From NCBI GenBank assembly GCA_016714085.1, contig JADJNW010000001.1:434001-498000 (forward strand): a stretch of DNA of 64,000 nt, given 5' to 3'. The stretch comes from Saprospiraceae bacterium (GTDB taxonomy: Bacteria; Bacteroidota; Bacteroidia; Chitinophagales; Saprospiraceae). Below, piece after piece: positions 53,422 through 62,318 of this stretch. Within the stretch, counting starts at the first letter, position 1. Each line of letters begins with the position of its first letter. The notes beneath the pieces were generated by a model. The model did not search any database, was not told the DNA's origin, and was given only the letters and a program-made list of their open reading frames with translations. The position numbers and the translations under genes were made by a program.

Positions 53422-56400
53422 TTAGAATCCTGCACTCAAGGTCAAAGTAAAGCTTCTTGTAACCGGATAGTTACCTACGTCAATACCAAACTGCGTATCC
53501 ACATCACTTGCTACCAGCGGATCTAAGCCTTGGTACTTGGTGATCGTGAACAAGTTATTCGCAGCTATACCAAGACGCAATCTGGAAAGTCCCATTTTTG
53601 TAATGGCGTTACCTGCAAAATCGTAGGATACCGCTACTTGTTGCAATCTTAAGAAGGAACCTTTCTCTACATACCAGGAGTTTTCAGCACCATTAGTACT
53701 CAAGTTGGATGCACTTTCCCAAATTGGCGCTTTTGCACTATTGCCACGCTCAGGTGTCCAGGATTCTTTTGCTCTCACTCCTTTACCTGAACCTTCGAAT
53801 GAACCAAAGAAATCGGTAAACCACTTGGACATATTGAAGATTTCATTACCCAAAGAAGCGTACCACAAAGTACCTAAGGTAAATTTCTGGTAACTAACAT
53901 TCAAGGTATAACCACCAGTGTAATTAGGTACTGGGCTACCAATGAATGTACGGTCAAGTGGTGTAATCGCACCATCCCCATTCACATCTTCGTACTTGAA
54001 ACGTCCAACACCCTTACCTTCTTGCGCAGGTGAGCTTGCTACATCAGCTGCATCCTCGAAGTAACCGATTACTTTATAGCCGAAGAAAGAAGAAATAGGC
54101 TGTCCTACTGCGTTTCTGATCGGGTTGATACCGCGATAGCCACCGCCATTGAAGAATTCGATGCCTGGTGCGAGGTAAGTAATCTCGTTTTTCAGGAACG
54201 AGTTGTTGAGAATAACTTCATAATCCCAGTTTCCTGCGATCTTGCCACGATGGATGATCTGAAGATCAACACCCTGATTACGCATACTAGCAATATTCAC
54301 AGAAGGTGCGGCTGCGGAGTTACCCACTACCCCAGGTAGCGGCACTTGATACAAAAGGTCTCTGGTATCCTTTCGCCATACTTCTGCATTGATTTCCAAG
54401 CGGTTATTGAACATGGAAAGGTCAAATCCAAAGTTAGTCGTTTCGGTCGTCTCCCATTTTGCATCTGGGTTACCAATACGAGATTGGTTAAAGCCTTCAT
54501 TTGCGCTCCCACTCTGTCCGTCAATTGGGTAGAATGAACGATCCCGTCCAGAAGAATATAAGGAGAATTGGTTAGCAGGGTCAACGTTGTTGGAATTACC
54601 CATTTCACCCCATCCAAATCTCAATTTCAAATCATCAATAATCGGAATATTGCTCATGAATTTCTCGCTCGTCACACGCCAGGCTGCCGAGAATGCAGGG
54701 AATACACCATATCTGGTATTAGCCCCAAAACGAGAAGATCCATCTCGTCTGATTACCCCGGTCACGTAGTATTTCTCGTTGAAGTTATAATCCAATTTAC
54801 CAAACAAAGAGTAGAAATTCACCCCATTGAACAAACTGCTATTTACTTGTGGGTTTTGCACCGTTGACAAGTTCACAAAGTTTAAGTCGGTAGAGAATGG
54901 ATTGATACCAGAACCACTCATGTTTCTTCCTCTACCTGTGTTCAAAGCTTCCATACCTGCCAATACACTAATGCCATGTACACCGAATTTCGCTTTATAA
55001 GAAGCTGTATTTGTGAATACCCAGTTAAAGCTATAAATATTTTGCTCGGAGAAAGTATTACTTGCTTCAGGCTCAGAATCACCTAAATAGCGATAACCAT
55101 AATTCACTTGGTTGAAATTATTATACTGTCCACCAATGCTGGAACGCAAGGTAAGATTCTTGATCGGATCCACCTCGATATAAATATTACCGAAAGCATT
55201 AGCAGTAAGTCTCTTATCATTTGAGTCATTCGTGATCAACGTTCTTACCGGGTTACGTGGGTTATTGAAACCTGCTGCCCTGGTACTGGCAAAACTTCCA
55301 AACTCATCATATACCGGAATCACTGAAGGCATACGATAAGCAGATAATACGATAGATTCATCATCTCCACCGCCAAGTCCATCACTACCGCCGAAACCAC
55401 CTTTCTGGAAACGATGCGTAAACTGGAGGTTCTCGCCGATTCTTACACGCTTACCAAGATCAAACTCCGTATTAGCGCGGAAAGTATAACGCTTGAAGTC
55501 GTTTTCCAATAAGATACCTTGTTGATCTTGCAGAGAGAAGCCAAAGTAGTAGCGATTACCTTCGCCACCACCGCTAAAGCCCAAGCTATGTCTTTGGAGC
55601 ATAGCTGTGCGTGTAATTTCATCGTACCAGTTGGTACCAGCTACGTTTGGCTTGATCAAGAATACGGATTCTGGATTAGCCTCATAAGCCTTTCTAATAG
55701 CTTCTAAATCGATAGAGCCTCTTACCCCGTTCGCACCATTCGCGTGCAGATAGTCAGGTAAAGTAGCCTGAGCTTGCGAACCGTACTGTGGGTGCGTATA
55801 TGCAGGCTCTGTACCGTTAGCAGCAGCGTTATTGCGGTAAGCGATATGCGTCCAATCCGCTTGTTCTTGTGGCGACAACATTTCAGGAGCGCCATTCACA
55901 TTCGGATCAGTTACACCAAAAAGACCGTCATAGGTAATCTGGAGCTTTCTAGCACCTTTCTTACCTTGTTTAGTGGTATAAACGATCACCCCATTTGCAG
56001 CTCTTGCTCCATAGATAGAAGCAGCAGCAGCATCTTTCAAAGTGGTTGCTGTTTCAATATCTTCCGGGGATAAGAAGTCGGTAGAAGCAACCGGTACACC
56101 ATCTACAACATAGAGTGGAGCATTACCACCCAAAGCGTTGAAGCCCCGCACACGGATTTGGCTTTGTGTGCCTGGCTGACCATTGGTGATCACCGTCACC
56201 CCAGTAACCCGTCCTTGCAATTGCTGCTCGACGTTACCCGAAGGGATCGCTTTTAATTCTGCTGCTTTAATAACAGCGATTGCGCCCGTAGTCTCCCGCT
56301 TTGATTCAACCGAATAGCCCGTAACGACTACTTCTTCTAATGCCACGAGGTCTTCTTCCATCAAGAGATCAAAGGTGGTTTGTGTGCCAACCTCTACTTC

Positions 56401-56658
56401 TATCGTGCGAAAACCTGTTGCAGAAAAGACCAATCTATCGGTCGCAGCGACCGTTAATTCAAATTGACCATTCTCATCAGAAGCCGTACCATTGCTGGTA
56501 CCTTTCACTAAAATGTTAACGCCGGGAAGTGGTCCGGTAGCATCGCGTACAGTACCGGTCACACGACGATCTTGTGCCATCATGGCGCTCGTCGCTACAA
56601 ATAACAGCAGCAACAAAGCAACCATGCATTTAGGCAGAAGGTAGGATTTTAGATTCAT
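53422..56658 (-). CDS. SusC/RagA family TonB-dependent outer-membrane transporter
   Basis: The 1078-residue TonB-linked transporter opens with a signal peptide, then a carboxypeptidase regulatory-like domain (RRVTGTVRDATGPLPGVNIL, about 29-95) and the plug (about 110-240, with VVVTGYSVESKRETTGAIAV and LYVVDGVPV). The beta-barrel ends with the aromatic SFTLTLSAGF. It is the transport half of the SusCD pair with the gene downstream. A TAAACACCTTTA word 36 bp before the start is shared with the GH31 gene. Confidence 0.95.
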   Translation of the reverse strand: MNLKSYLLPKCMVALLLLLFVATSAMMAQDRRVTGTVRDATGPLPGVNILVKGTSNGTASDENGQFELTVAATDRLVFSATGFRTIEVEVGTQTTFDLLMEEDLVALEEVVVTGYSVESKRETTGAIAVIKAAELKAIPSGNVEQQLQGRVTGVTVITNGQPGTQSQIRVRGFNALGGNAPLYVVDGVPVASTDFLSPEDIETATTLKDAAAASIYGARAANGVIVYTTKQGKKGARKLQITYDGLFGVTDPNVNGAPEMLSPQEQADWTHIAYRNNAAANGTEPAYTHPQYGSQAQATLPDYLHANGANGVRGSIDLEAIRKAYEANPESVFLIKPNVAGTNWYDEITRTAMLQRHSLGFSGGGEGNRYYFGFSLQDQQGILLENDFKRYTFRANTEFDLGKRVRIGENLQFTHRFQKGGFGGSDGLGGGDDESIVLSAYRMPSVIPVYDEFGSFASTRAAGFNNPRNPVRTLITNDSNDKRLTANAFGNIYIEVDPIKNLTLRSSIGGQYNNFNQVNYGYRYLGDSEPEASNTFSEQNIYSFNWVFTNTASYKAKFGVHGISVLAGMEALNTGRGRNMSGSGINPFSTDLNFVNLSTVQNPQVNSSLFNGVNFYSLFGKLDYNFNEKYYVTGVIRRDGSSRFGANTRYGVFPAFSAAWRVTSEKFMSNIPIIDDLKLRFGWGEMGNSNNVDPANQFSLYSSGRDRSFYPIDGQSGSANEGFNQSRIGNPDAKWETTETTNFGFDLSMFNNRLEINAEVWRKDTRDLLYQVPLPGVVGNSAAAPSVNIASMRNQGVDLQIIHRGKIAGNWDYEVILNNSFLKNEITYLAPGIEFFNGGGYRGINPIRNAVGQPISSFFGYKVIGYFEDAADVASSPAQEGKGVGRFKYEDVNGDGAITPLDRTFIGSPVPNYTGGYTLNVSYQKFTLGTLWYASLGNEIFNMSKWFTDFFGSFEGSGKGVRAKESWTPERGNSAKAPIWESASNLSTNGAENSWYVEKGSFLRLQQVAVSYDFAGNAITKMGLSRLRLGIAANNLFTITKYQGLDPLVASDVDTQFGIDVGNYPVTRSFTLTLSAGF

Positions 56659-56693
56659 ACATTCAAAAGTTTAGTTAGTTAAAATAAAAATGC

Positions 56694-56705
56694 TAAAGGT
56701 GTTTA
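56694..56705 (-). promoter_or_regulatory. Shared 12-bp motif upstream of susC
   Basis: TAAACACCTTTA on the minus strand. The same 12 bases lie at 59575-59564 upstream of GH31. It may be an operator or shared leader element; the function is inferred. Confidence 0.45.
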
Positions 56706-57132
56706 GTCCTTTTTGGCTTAAAAAATTATTTGGTTAGGCGCTAACATCAAAAAAGTAAATAAAATAATGGAGTATCATCGGTTTTACTTAATAAAGTAAA
56801 GTCGGGGAAGAATATTTTATTATTGGCTATACGTACCGTTTATTATCAATACCATTTAGTTTTATTAATAAAACAGAAAAAATATTACATCATCATAAAG
56901 GATACTTAAATACTTTTTCAAGCAAAAAAGTGTTCAAACTACCCTTTAAAAATTGACGAAAGATAGAAGGTTTTGGAATGATTCAATTATCTATTTTGGA
57001 CAAAAACTTATTCAAATCTGCCAAATACATAATTTTTAAAACCTTCGAGGCGTAATGTACCAAATATTTGTCAGTTTTTAAGAATTATTCCCAATTTATT
57101 GTCTAAATCTGAATTTGATACCTGCGCTTAAA

Positions 57133-57169
57133 CAAGGCATCCGAAGTTTTGAAAGTTCCGGATGCCTTG
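57133..57169 (-). terminator. Stem-loop after GH31
   Basis: CAAGGCATCCG (57133-57143) and CGGATGCCTTG (57159-57169) form a perfect 11-bp stem extended inside the loop, directly after the GH31 stop. It reads as a terminator on the minus strand. Confidence 0.75.
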
Positions 57170-57174
57170 AATTT

Positions 57175-59559
57175 TTACTTCGCAAATGCTTTTATTGTCC
57201 ATTTTACTTTTCCCGCTGTTGGGTCTTGAGATAGTACATAGGTTTTCCCTTTTTTTGCAATATTTATATTGTGTAAAAGGTCATCTGTTGGCAAACAAAT
57301 TTTCCCCTTCGCTTGCGCATTATTACCAAAAACCAGCAACTCAATATTCGACCAGTCCATATCCTGCGTGGATTGTGCCAATTTTATTTGCGGCAAAATC
57401 GCGCCGCTTCGCACCAGCATAATCACTTCCATTTCGCCCATTTCGATCGTATGCCAACCATTATTATACGCCTTACCAGTCTGATAATCAATCCATTGCC
57501 CCGGAGGCACATACACATTGCGTTTCTTTGTTCCGGCTTCAAAAATAGGCGCTACCAGAATATCTGAGCCAAACATATATTGATTATCTACATTCCAGGA
57601 ACCCGGATCATTCGGATAATCTACAAATAATGCGCGAAGCATCGGCAAGCCTTTCTCGCTGCAATCCTTGGCTTGAGCATATATATAAGGCATCAGGCGA
57701 TATTTCATTTCCACTACCTTGCGAAAATAATCCTGGAATGCTTCACCGTATTCCCAAGGCTCTTTCGGTGCTTGCCCATGACAGCGCGTATGCGAAGTAA
57801 GCACGCCCATCGGCAACCAGCGGCGATATAATTCTTCCGGCGTCACACGCGTAAAGCCGCCTACATCATGGCTCCAGAACGAAAATCCCGACAGCCCCAG
57901 GGATAAGCCCCCGCGCAATTGCGCCTCCATGCCCATATCACTTACTTCCGCATCGCCACCCCAGTGCAAGGGATAGCGCTGACTGCCCGCCCAAGTGCTA
58001 CGCGCCCATATAATGTTATCTCCTGTAATTCTTTTTGTTAAATCTGCTACAATTTTATTATATCGCAATGGATATAAATTATGCTCATAAAATCCAGTTC
58101 TTCCATTATGATATACCCCATATAATGGCGCAGCCTCGCCAAAGTCCACTTTTATAGCGCTCACACCCAAATTTAATAAGCCTGTAAGCTTATCTTCGTA
58201 CCATTTAATGGCATTCGGATTTGTAAAATCCAATACAGCATCTTCATAAGGGATTGTACCTTTATCATTTTTCACCACAAGTCCTTGACTGACAATCTCT
58301 TGAAATAATTTATTTTTAGGAACGAAATACGGTAATTGCCATAAACAAGTACGTAATCCCATTTCTTTTAAATCGGATATCATATCTTTTGGATCAGGAA
58401 AGCGAGATTCAGAAAATTGATAATCGCAGCGCCAATCCGTCTCAAACCACCCAGTATCAAAGTGTAATACATCAGAAGGAATTCTATTTTGTCTTAATTT
58501 CGCCGCTACATTCCGACCATCCGCTTCCGAAAAATAAGTAATCCGGCTCATCCAAAGTCCAAACGACCACAGCGGCGGCATGGGGGCTTTACCTGTCAGA
58601 TTGGTATATTCATTTAAAATATCTTTCGGTTCGCCAAGAAAAACAAACAAATCAAGCATTTCATCACCTATAAATAATTGATTTGCTTCGCCATACGTAT
58701 TACCAAAATCGCAAGTAATCGGCGTAGAAGTGTGCATAAACATACCATAACCTCGGCTACTCATGAAAAACGGAATCGGTTTGTACATATCCGCCGTCTC
58801 TACGCCATTAGCATCGTCTGTAAAGAGTATAACTTTTTGGCCGTTTTTATTTAGTTTAGTAAATGATTCTCCACAGCCATAAAATTTTTCATCCGGGAAA
58901 ATAGAAAAAACAGCATCCATGCTGCGCGAGTAATCAGATGCCCGCCGCATAAAGGAAAAAGGCAAATTCGGCACGTACGAACGATTGTCTGACTGGTGTC
59001 GGGTATGCGTTAATAATTTTCCGTTTGCATCCCGAAATTCAATTTTCCAAGGCTTCGTAAAAATTGTAACCGAGCCAAAATCATTGTGATATACATGCTT
59101 TCCATTTTCTATATTATATTTCCAGGAATTATCTTTACTCGGTTCTTTTACTAACATTAAAGAAGATTCCATCGGTGTAATAGGTGGTGCTGTATAAGCC
59201 CGAATCCTTATGGTTCGCGGCGACACAAATTCAACAGAAAAAGGCAAAACAGGATTTTCGGCATATTCAATGCTTGGAAATTCATTATTTGGCACGCGCC
59301 GAAAGCCGAATTGCGTATTATCAAATGCGTGCGCCGGATAAGGTTGGTGTCGCAGCCACACGATAGAACCTTGCCCCGTCGCAGGATCAAAGGACGCCAG
59401 GCTATCCGCAAAGAAATAAGTATTGGAATAATCCCGAAAATCCTTGCTGATATCTAACGGTTCGTTTAATAAAGTTGGACGCGTTTGCGATTGTAAAAGG
59501 TTGATTATGAGTACAGAAAATATTAAACTAATAGTCAGCTTCGTTAATTGAGTAGCCAT
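57175..59559 (-). CDS. Glycoside hydrolase family 31 (alpha-xylosidase/alpha-glucosidase type)
   Basis: The 794-residue exported enzyme is a GH31 retaining alpha-glycosidase. A signal peptide (about 1-24) is followed by the N-terminal beta-sandwich, the catalytic barrel (about 320-640) and C-terminal beta domains. The nucleophile is D472 in IKVDFGEAAP, and the acid/base is D536 in HWGGDAEVS. The KVDFGE sequence resembles YicI-like alpha-xylosidases, although alpha-glucosidase is also possible. Located upstream of susC, it is part of the same utilisation locus. Confidence 0.9.
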   Translation of the reverse strand: MATQLTKLTISLIFSVLIINLLQSQTRPTLLNEPLDISKDFRDYSNTYFFADSLASFDPATGQGSIVWLRHQPYPAHAFDNTQFGFRRVPNNEFPSIEYAENPVLPFSVEFVSPRTIRIRAYTAPPITPMESSLMLVKEPSKDNSWKYNIENGKHVYHNDFGSVTIFTKPWKIEFRDANGKLLTHTRHQSDNRSYVPNLPFSFMRRASDYSRSMDAVFSIFPDEKFYGCGESFTKLNKNGQKVILFTDDANGVETADMYKPIPFFMSSRGYGMFMHTSTPITCDFGNTYGEANQLFIGDEMLDLFVFLGEPKDILNEYTNLTGKAPMPPLWSFGLWMSRITYFSEADGRNVAAKLRQNRIPSDVLHFDTGWFETDWRCDYQFSESRFPDPKDMISDLKEMGLRTCLWQLPYFVPKNKLFQEIVSQGLVVKNDKGTIPYEDAVLDFTNPNAIKWYEDKLTGLLNLGVSAIKVDFGEAAPLYGVYHNGRTGFYEHNLYPLRYNKIVADLTKRITGDNIIWARSTWAGSQRYPLHWGGDAEVSDMGMEAQLRGGLSLGLSGFSFWSHDVGGFTRVTPEELYRRWLPMGVLTSHTRCHGQAPKEPWEYGEAFQDYFRKVVEMKYRLMPYIYAQAKDCSEKGLPMLRALFVDYPNDPGSWNVDNQYMFGSDILVAPIFEAGTKKRNVYVPPGQWIDYQTGKAYNNGWHTIEMGEMEVIMLVRSGAILPQIKLAQSTQDMDWSNIELLVFGNNAQAKGKICLPTDDLLHNINIAKKGKTYVLSQDPTAGKVKWTIKAFAK

Positions 59560-59563
59560 TTTA

Positions 59564-59575
59564 TAAAGGTGTTTA
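59564..59575 (-). promoter_or_regulatory. Shared 12-bp motif upstream of GH31
   Basis: TAAACACCTTTA on the minus strand, 5 bp before the GH31 ATG. It is identical to the motif before susC at 56694-56705, but the distance to the start differs (5 versus 36 bp). Confidence 0.45.
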
Positions 59576-59649
59576 AAGTATTATAATAAAGTCTGCTCCA
59601 AAAATTCTGTCAAAGTAATAAAAAGCAATAAAATAAATAACTTTGGCGC

Positions 59650-60735
59650 ATGAAAAACACTTTAATACTATTTGCTTTGCCACTTTCACTCTTTAGTCAG
59701 TCGCTCCGGCACGAGCTGGATAGTCTTATGTATCAAGCTTTTACAGCGGATCAACCCGGCGGCGCATTATTAATTATGCATCAAAATAAAATTATTTATA
59801 ATAATGCCATCGGTTTGGGCGATTTGAATAAGAAGAAAAAACTGACGTCCCGCAGCAATTTCCGCATGGCTTCGGTGTCCAAACAATTTACCGCAGCAGC
59901 AATTTTAATCCTTGATAAACAAGGCAAACTTTCTTTGAATGATAATATTATAAAATTCTTTCCGGATTTTACATCTGTTGGAAAAATTATTACTATTCAA
60001 CATTTACTAACCCATTCCTCCGGCATTTGGGCCTATGAATCGGTCATGCCCGACAATCTCAGCGAGCAACTTTCGGATGCGGATGTAATGAATTTGATTA
60101 AAAATATTGATAAGACATATTTCACACCTGGCGAGCAGTTTAGATATAGTAACAGCGCTTATTGCTTGCTTGCATTAATCGTGGAAAAAGCTTCCGGGCA
60201 ATCTTTTGCATCATTCTTGAAAAATGAGATTTTCAAGCCATTAAAAATGAAGCAAACTATTGTTTATGAATCTACTACAAATATCAAAAATCGCGCTTAT
60301 GGCTTTGCTCCTAACGATCAAAAACAAATTATCTTTTCTGACCAGAGCCTCACCAGCGCCACCAAAGGCGACGGCGGGATTTACACCTCGCTAAATGATT
60401 ATAAAAAATGGCATGATGCATTATTAAATAATACTTTATTTGACCTCAACTATGCACTGGAACAAACGCGCACGCCGCTGCCTGATGGCGCAGGTTATTA
60501 TAGCATGGGCTGGTTTTATCAGGAACATCCTAATGTTGGTAAAATATTATTTCATTCCGGTTCTACCTGTGGCTTTTCCAATCTGGTTATCCGTATTCCA
60601 AAAGCGGGCGTTTTGATCGCTTGTTTTTCAAATATAGCGAGCAATCATCAAGCGTTTCAGCCTGTATTTGAATATTTAAAGCAGAAAGGCATCCTTCCGG
60701 TAGAGGTGTGGCAATGGCATGAAATGACGGATTGA
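59650..60735 (+). CDS. Exported serine hydrolase (beta-lactamase class C family)
   Basis: This 361-residue penicillin-binding-protein-like serine hydrolase has a signal peptide (about 1-18), the nucleophile motif S75-V-S-K78 in FRMASVSKQF, the Y166-S-N168 motif in EQFRYSNSAY, and an HSGS-type third motif near 300. Members include esterases, D-aminopeptidases and beta-lactamases; the activity is not inferable. It is divergent from GH31, 90 bp apart. A TAACTTTG box at 59638-59645 lies only 5 bp before the ATG, which would make the mRNA nearly leaderless if used. Confidence 0.85.
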   Translation: MKNTLILFALPLSLFSQSLRHELDSLMYQAFTADQPGGALLIMHQNKIIYNNAIGLGDLNKKKKLTSRSNFRMASVSKQFTAAAILILDKQGKLSLNDNIIKFFPDFTSVGKIITIQHLLTHSSGIWAYESVMPDNLSEQLSDADVMNLIKNIDKTYFTPGEQFRYSNSAYCLLALIVEKASGQSFASFLKNEIFKPLKMKQTIVYESTTNIKNRAYGFAPNDQKQIIFSDQSLTSATKGDGGIYTSLNDYKKWHDALLNNTLFDLNYALEQTRTPLPDGAGYYSMGWFYQEHPNVGKILFHSGSTCGFSNLVIRIPKAGVLIACFSNIASNHQAFQPVFEYLKQKGILPVEVWQWHEMTD

Positions 60736-60824
60736 TATTTAAGGCAAGCTTAATAACTTTTCTTTCAAATCAGGCAAGGCATATTTTACAAATATCATAA
60801 ATCATTTCATAAGCCAAGCCATCA

Positions 60825-61118
60825 TTAAACATACACTAAATCGGATTGAATGGATTCCAAAAATTGCTTTTGCAAATGCGGACCTCGCCGCACCAAATCT
60901 ACCGGTGCTTGCAATTTTTCCTCTAAAAAGTACTGTAAATTTACTAACCACTCATAACAAGGTGCTTTCAATTCCACCAAAATATCAATATCACTGTCAG
61001 CATCTGCTACCCCACGAGCATAAGAACCAAATAAGCCGAGACTTTCCACCCCCATTTGCTGCTGCAATTGTGGTTTGCATTGGCGTAGGATATTTAATAT
61101 TTCAGTGCGACCAAGCAT
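60825..61118 (-). CDS. MNT-type nucleotidyltransferase (MntA-like), orphan
   Basis: The 97-residue minimal nucleotidyltransferase has the GSxxRG...DxD signature: LGLFGSYARGVADADSDIDILVE, given here in parts (GSYARG near 32 and DSDIDILVE near 41). Typical partners are HEPN proteins, which it neutralises by adding AMP. No HEPN gene is adjacent. It lies 6 bp downstream of the PIN toxin in the same orientation, suggesting one transcript with the VapBC-like pair. Confidence 0.85.
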   Translation of the reverse strand: MLGRTEILNILRQCKPQLQQQMGVESLGLFGSYARGVADADSDIDILVELKAPCYEWLVNLQYFLEEKLQAPVDLVRRGPHLQKQFLESIQSDLVYV

Positions 61119-61124
61119 TAAAAT

Positions 61125-61517
61125 TTAAATTTTATTCTTCAAAGACAATAATTGTAAGTTCTTAATCCGATTAAAATGCCCTATATTCAAAGTTGCAATT
61201 TCCAAGTCATGTACTCGTGCCGTGGCAGCAATAGCAATATCTGCAAATCCAATTAATTTATTTTCCTGTTTAAGCTCTTTTTTAATCATGGCTGCTTCTT
61301 CTGCCTCTTGGTCAGCAAAAGCAATGACTTGTAACGTTGATAATAATTGTTGCCAGAAATCCTCCTGCTTTGGAGTGTTCCCGACCATAATTTCATATTT
61401 TGTAATAGCGGAAATAGCGATTGAACTGTATTTTCCTGCCAACTCATAAAAGAGCGTCTTTTCTTTATCGGGCTTTCGGAAATAATCGATTAGAACAGAA
61501 GTATCAATTAATAGCAT
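61125..61517 (-). CDS. VapC-like PIN-domain toxin
   Basis: The 130-residue PIN-domain protein is a predicted endoribonuclease toxin. The acidic site is visible as D5 in MLLIDTSVLIDYF, E in ITKYEIMVG near 43, and D in IGFADIAIAATA near 92. The start overlaps the antitoxin end by 14 bp, which indicates translational coupling. It differs from the other PIN toxin at 19.7 kb in motif and length. Confidence 0.88.
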   Translation of the reverse strand: MLLIDTSVLIDYFRKPDKEKTLFYELAGKYSSIAISAITKYEIMVGNTPKQEDFWQQLLSTLQVIAFADQEAEEAAMIKKELKQENKLIGFADIAIAATARVHDLEIATLNIGHFNRIKNLQLLSLKNKI

Positions 61518-61740
61518 CGCTTCCTACTTTATCCAATTGCTTTCTAGCATTTAAAAAATTCTCATATTCTTCTTCGCTCCAAGTAGGCCCCTTCAATAGC
61601 AATGCTTGCAGTTCTGTTTGCTGTTCTTCCTGTGCAACCTCCTGTTGTACCGCTTCCAGCAATTTTTTCTTTTCATGCAAGGACAACTGTTGAATAAACT
61701 GCAATAATTGTTCAAATTTTAATTCCAGGCTTATTTTCAT
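61504..61740 (-). CDS. Antitoxin of the VapC-like pair
   Basis: The 78-residue protein is acidic and helical, with an N-terminal LKFEQLLQFIQQLSLHEKKKLL segment (shown in parts) and a C-terminal WSEEEYENFLNARKQLDK region that would bind the toxin. It resembles short Bacteroidota antitoxins of the DUF2281-like or VapB kind, but no family is certain. It overlaps the toxin gene by 14 bp. A -7 box lies 27 bp upstream of its start. Confidence 0.7.
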   Translation of the reverse strand: MKISLELKFEQLLQFIQQLSLHEKKKLLEAVQQEVAQEEQQTELQALLLKGPTWSEEEYENFLNARKQLDKVGSDAIN

Positions 61741-61766
61741 AGCGGATTAATTAAAAAGTCACATTA

Positions 61767-61774
61767 CAAAAGTA
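61767..61774 (-). promoter_or_regulatory. TAnnTTTG -7 box for the toxin-antitoxin operon
   Basis: TACTTTTG on the minus strand matches the -7 consensus, 27 bp upstream of the antitoxin ATG. A TTG lies about 23 bp further upstream, slightly long. Confidence 0.45.
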
Positions 61775-61810
61775 CAAAAGTTTGTGGGAAATGGTTTCAA
61801 GATTGCTATG

Positions 61811-62296
61811 TTATCCTTGCCTAAACGAAATAATTTTACTTATTAAAAATAGAGTTGTCCCCAATCCAAATAATATGCCTTTAGCTTTAAATCTCTTTAA
61901 TAACCATAATAAAAAGATAAGAATTATGTATAAAATCCACAGAGGAATAAAATATAAGAATGGTATCATGACAAGGCCAGCAAACAATAAAATTATCCCT
62001 AAAATAATAGCTATTCCCAAATATTGATTAGGGTTGCTTTCTGATTGGCGCCTTTCTTCTAACCTAAGAAGTATACACAATATAATTAAGCTGACTATAA
62101 TAATAATAATAATCAAGACTAAGGGAGTTATAAACTTTTTCGGAACTATTTCATGAGGCTTCTTTGAGCGAATTTCATGCAATCTTTTAGATAAAATCTT
62201 TTGAAATTTCTGAAGACGTCTTTCTCCGAATAATTCAGGTACTACTAAGAAGAAAGAGAGTGTCTCTAATAGAATTGCGATTTGATTCCAGTTCAT
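61811..62296 (-). CDS. Small membrane protein of unknown function
   Basis: The 161-residue protein begins with a short segment (LETLSFFLVVPELFG), then a basic cytoplasmic loop (about 25-55, RRLQKFQKILSKRL). Three hydrophobic spans follow (about 56-77, 93-115, 117-140, isoleucine and leucine rich) and a basic tail with a final weak hydrophobic segment. No known family is recognised. It ends 70 bp from the toxin-antitoxin promoter and starts just after the methylmalonyl-CoA mutase stop, all on the minus strand. Confidence 0.6.
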   Translation of the reverse strand: MNWNQIAILLETLSFFLVVPELFGERRLQKFQKILSKRLHEIRSKKPHEIVPKKFITPLVLIIIIIIVSLIILCILLRLEERRQSESNPNQYLGIAIILGIILLFAGLVMIPFLYFIPLWILYIILIFLLWLLKRFKAKGILFGLGTTLFLISKIISFRQG

Positions 62297-62318
62297 AATA
62301 TTATGTTATCTTGCCAAC

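Larger units (their letters stand above)
56659..57174 (-). other. Intergenic region between GH31 and susC
   Basis: About 515 bp. It holds the susC promoter and leader, the shared word TAAACACCTTTA (minus strand, 56705-56694) and the GH31 terminator hairpin at 57133-57169. The middle, about 56,720-57,100, is AT-rich and shows nothing recognisable. Confidence 0.6.

Noticed and set aside
60736..61118. HEPN-MNT toxin-antitoxin pair
   Set aside because: Only the MNT partner is present; neither flank encodes a HEPN protein (no RxxxxH helical frame found).
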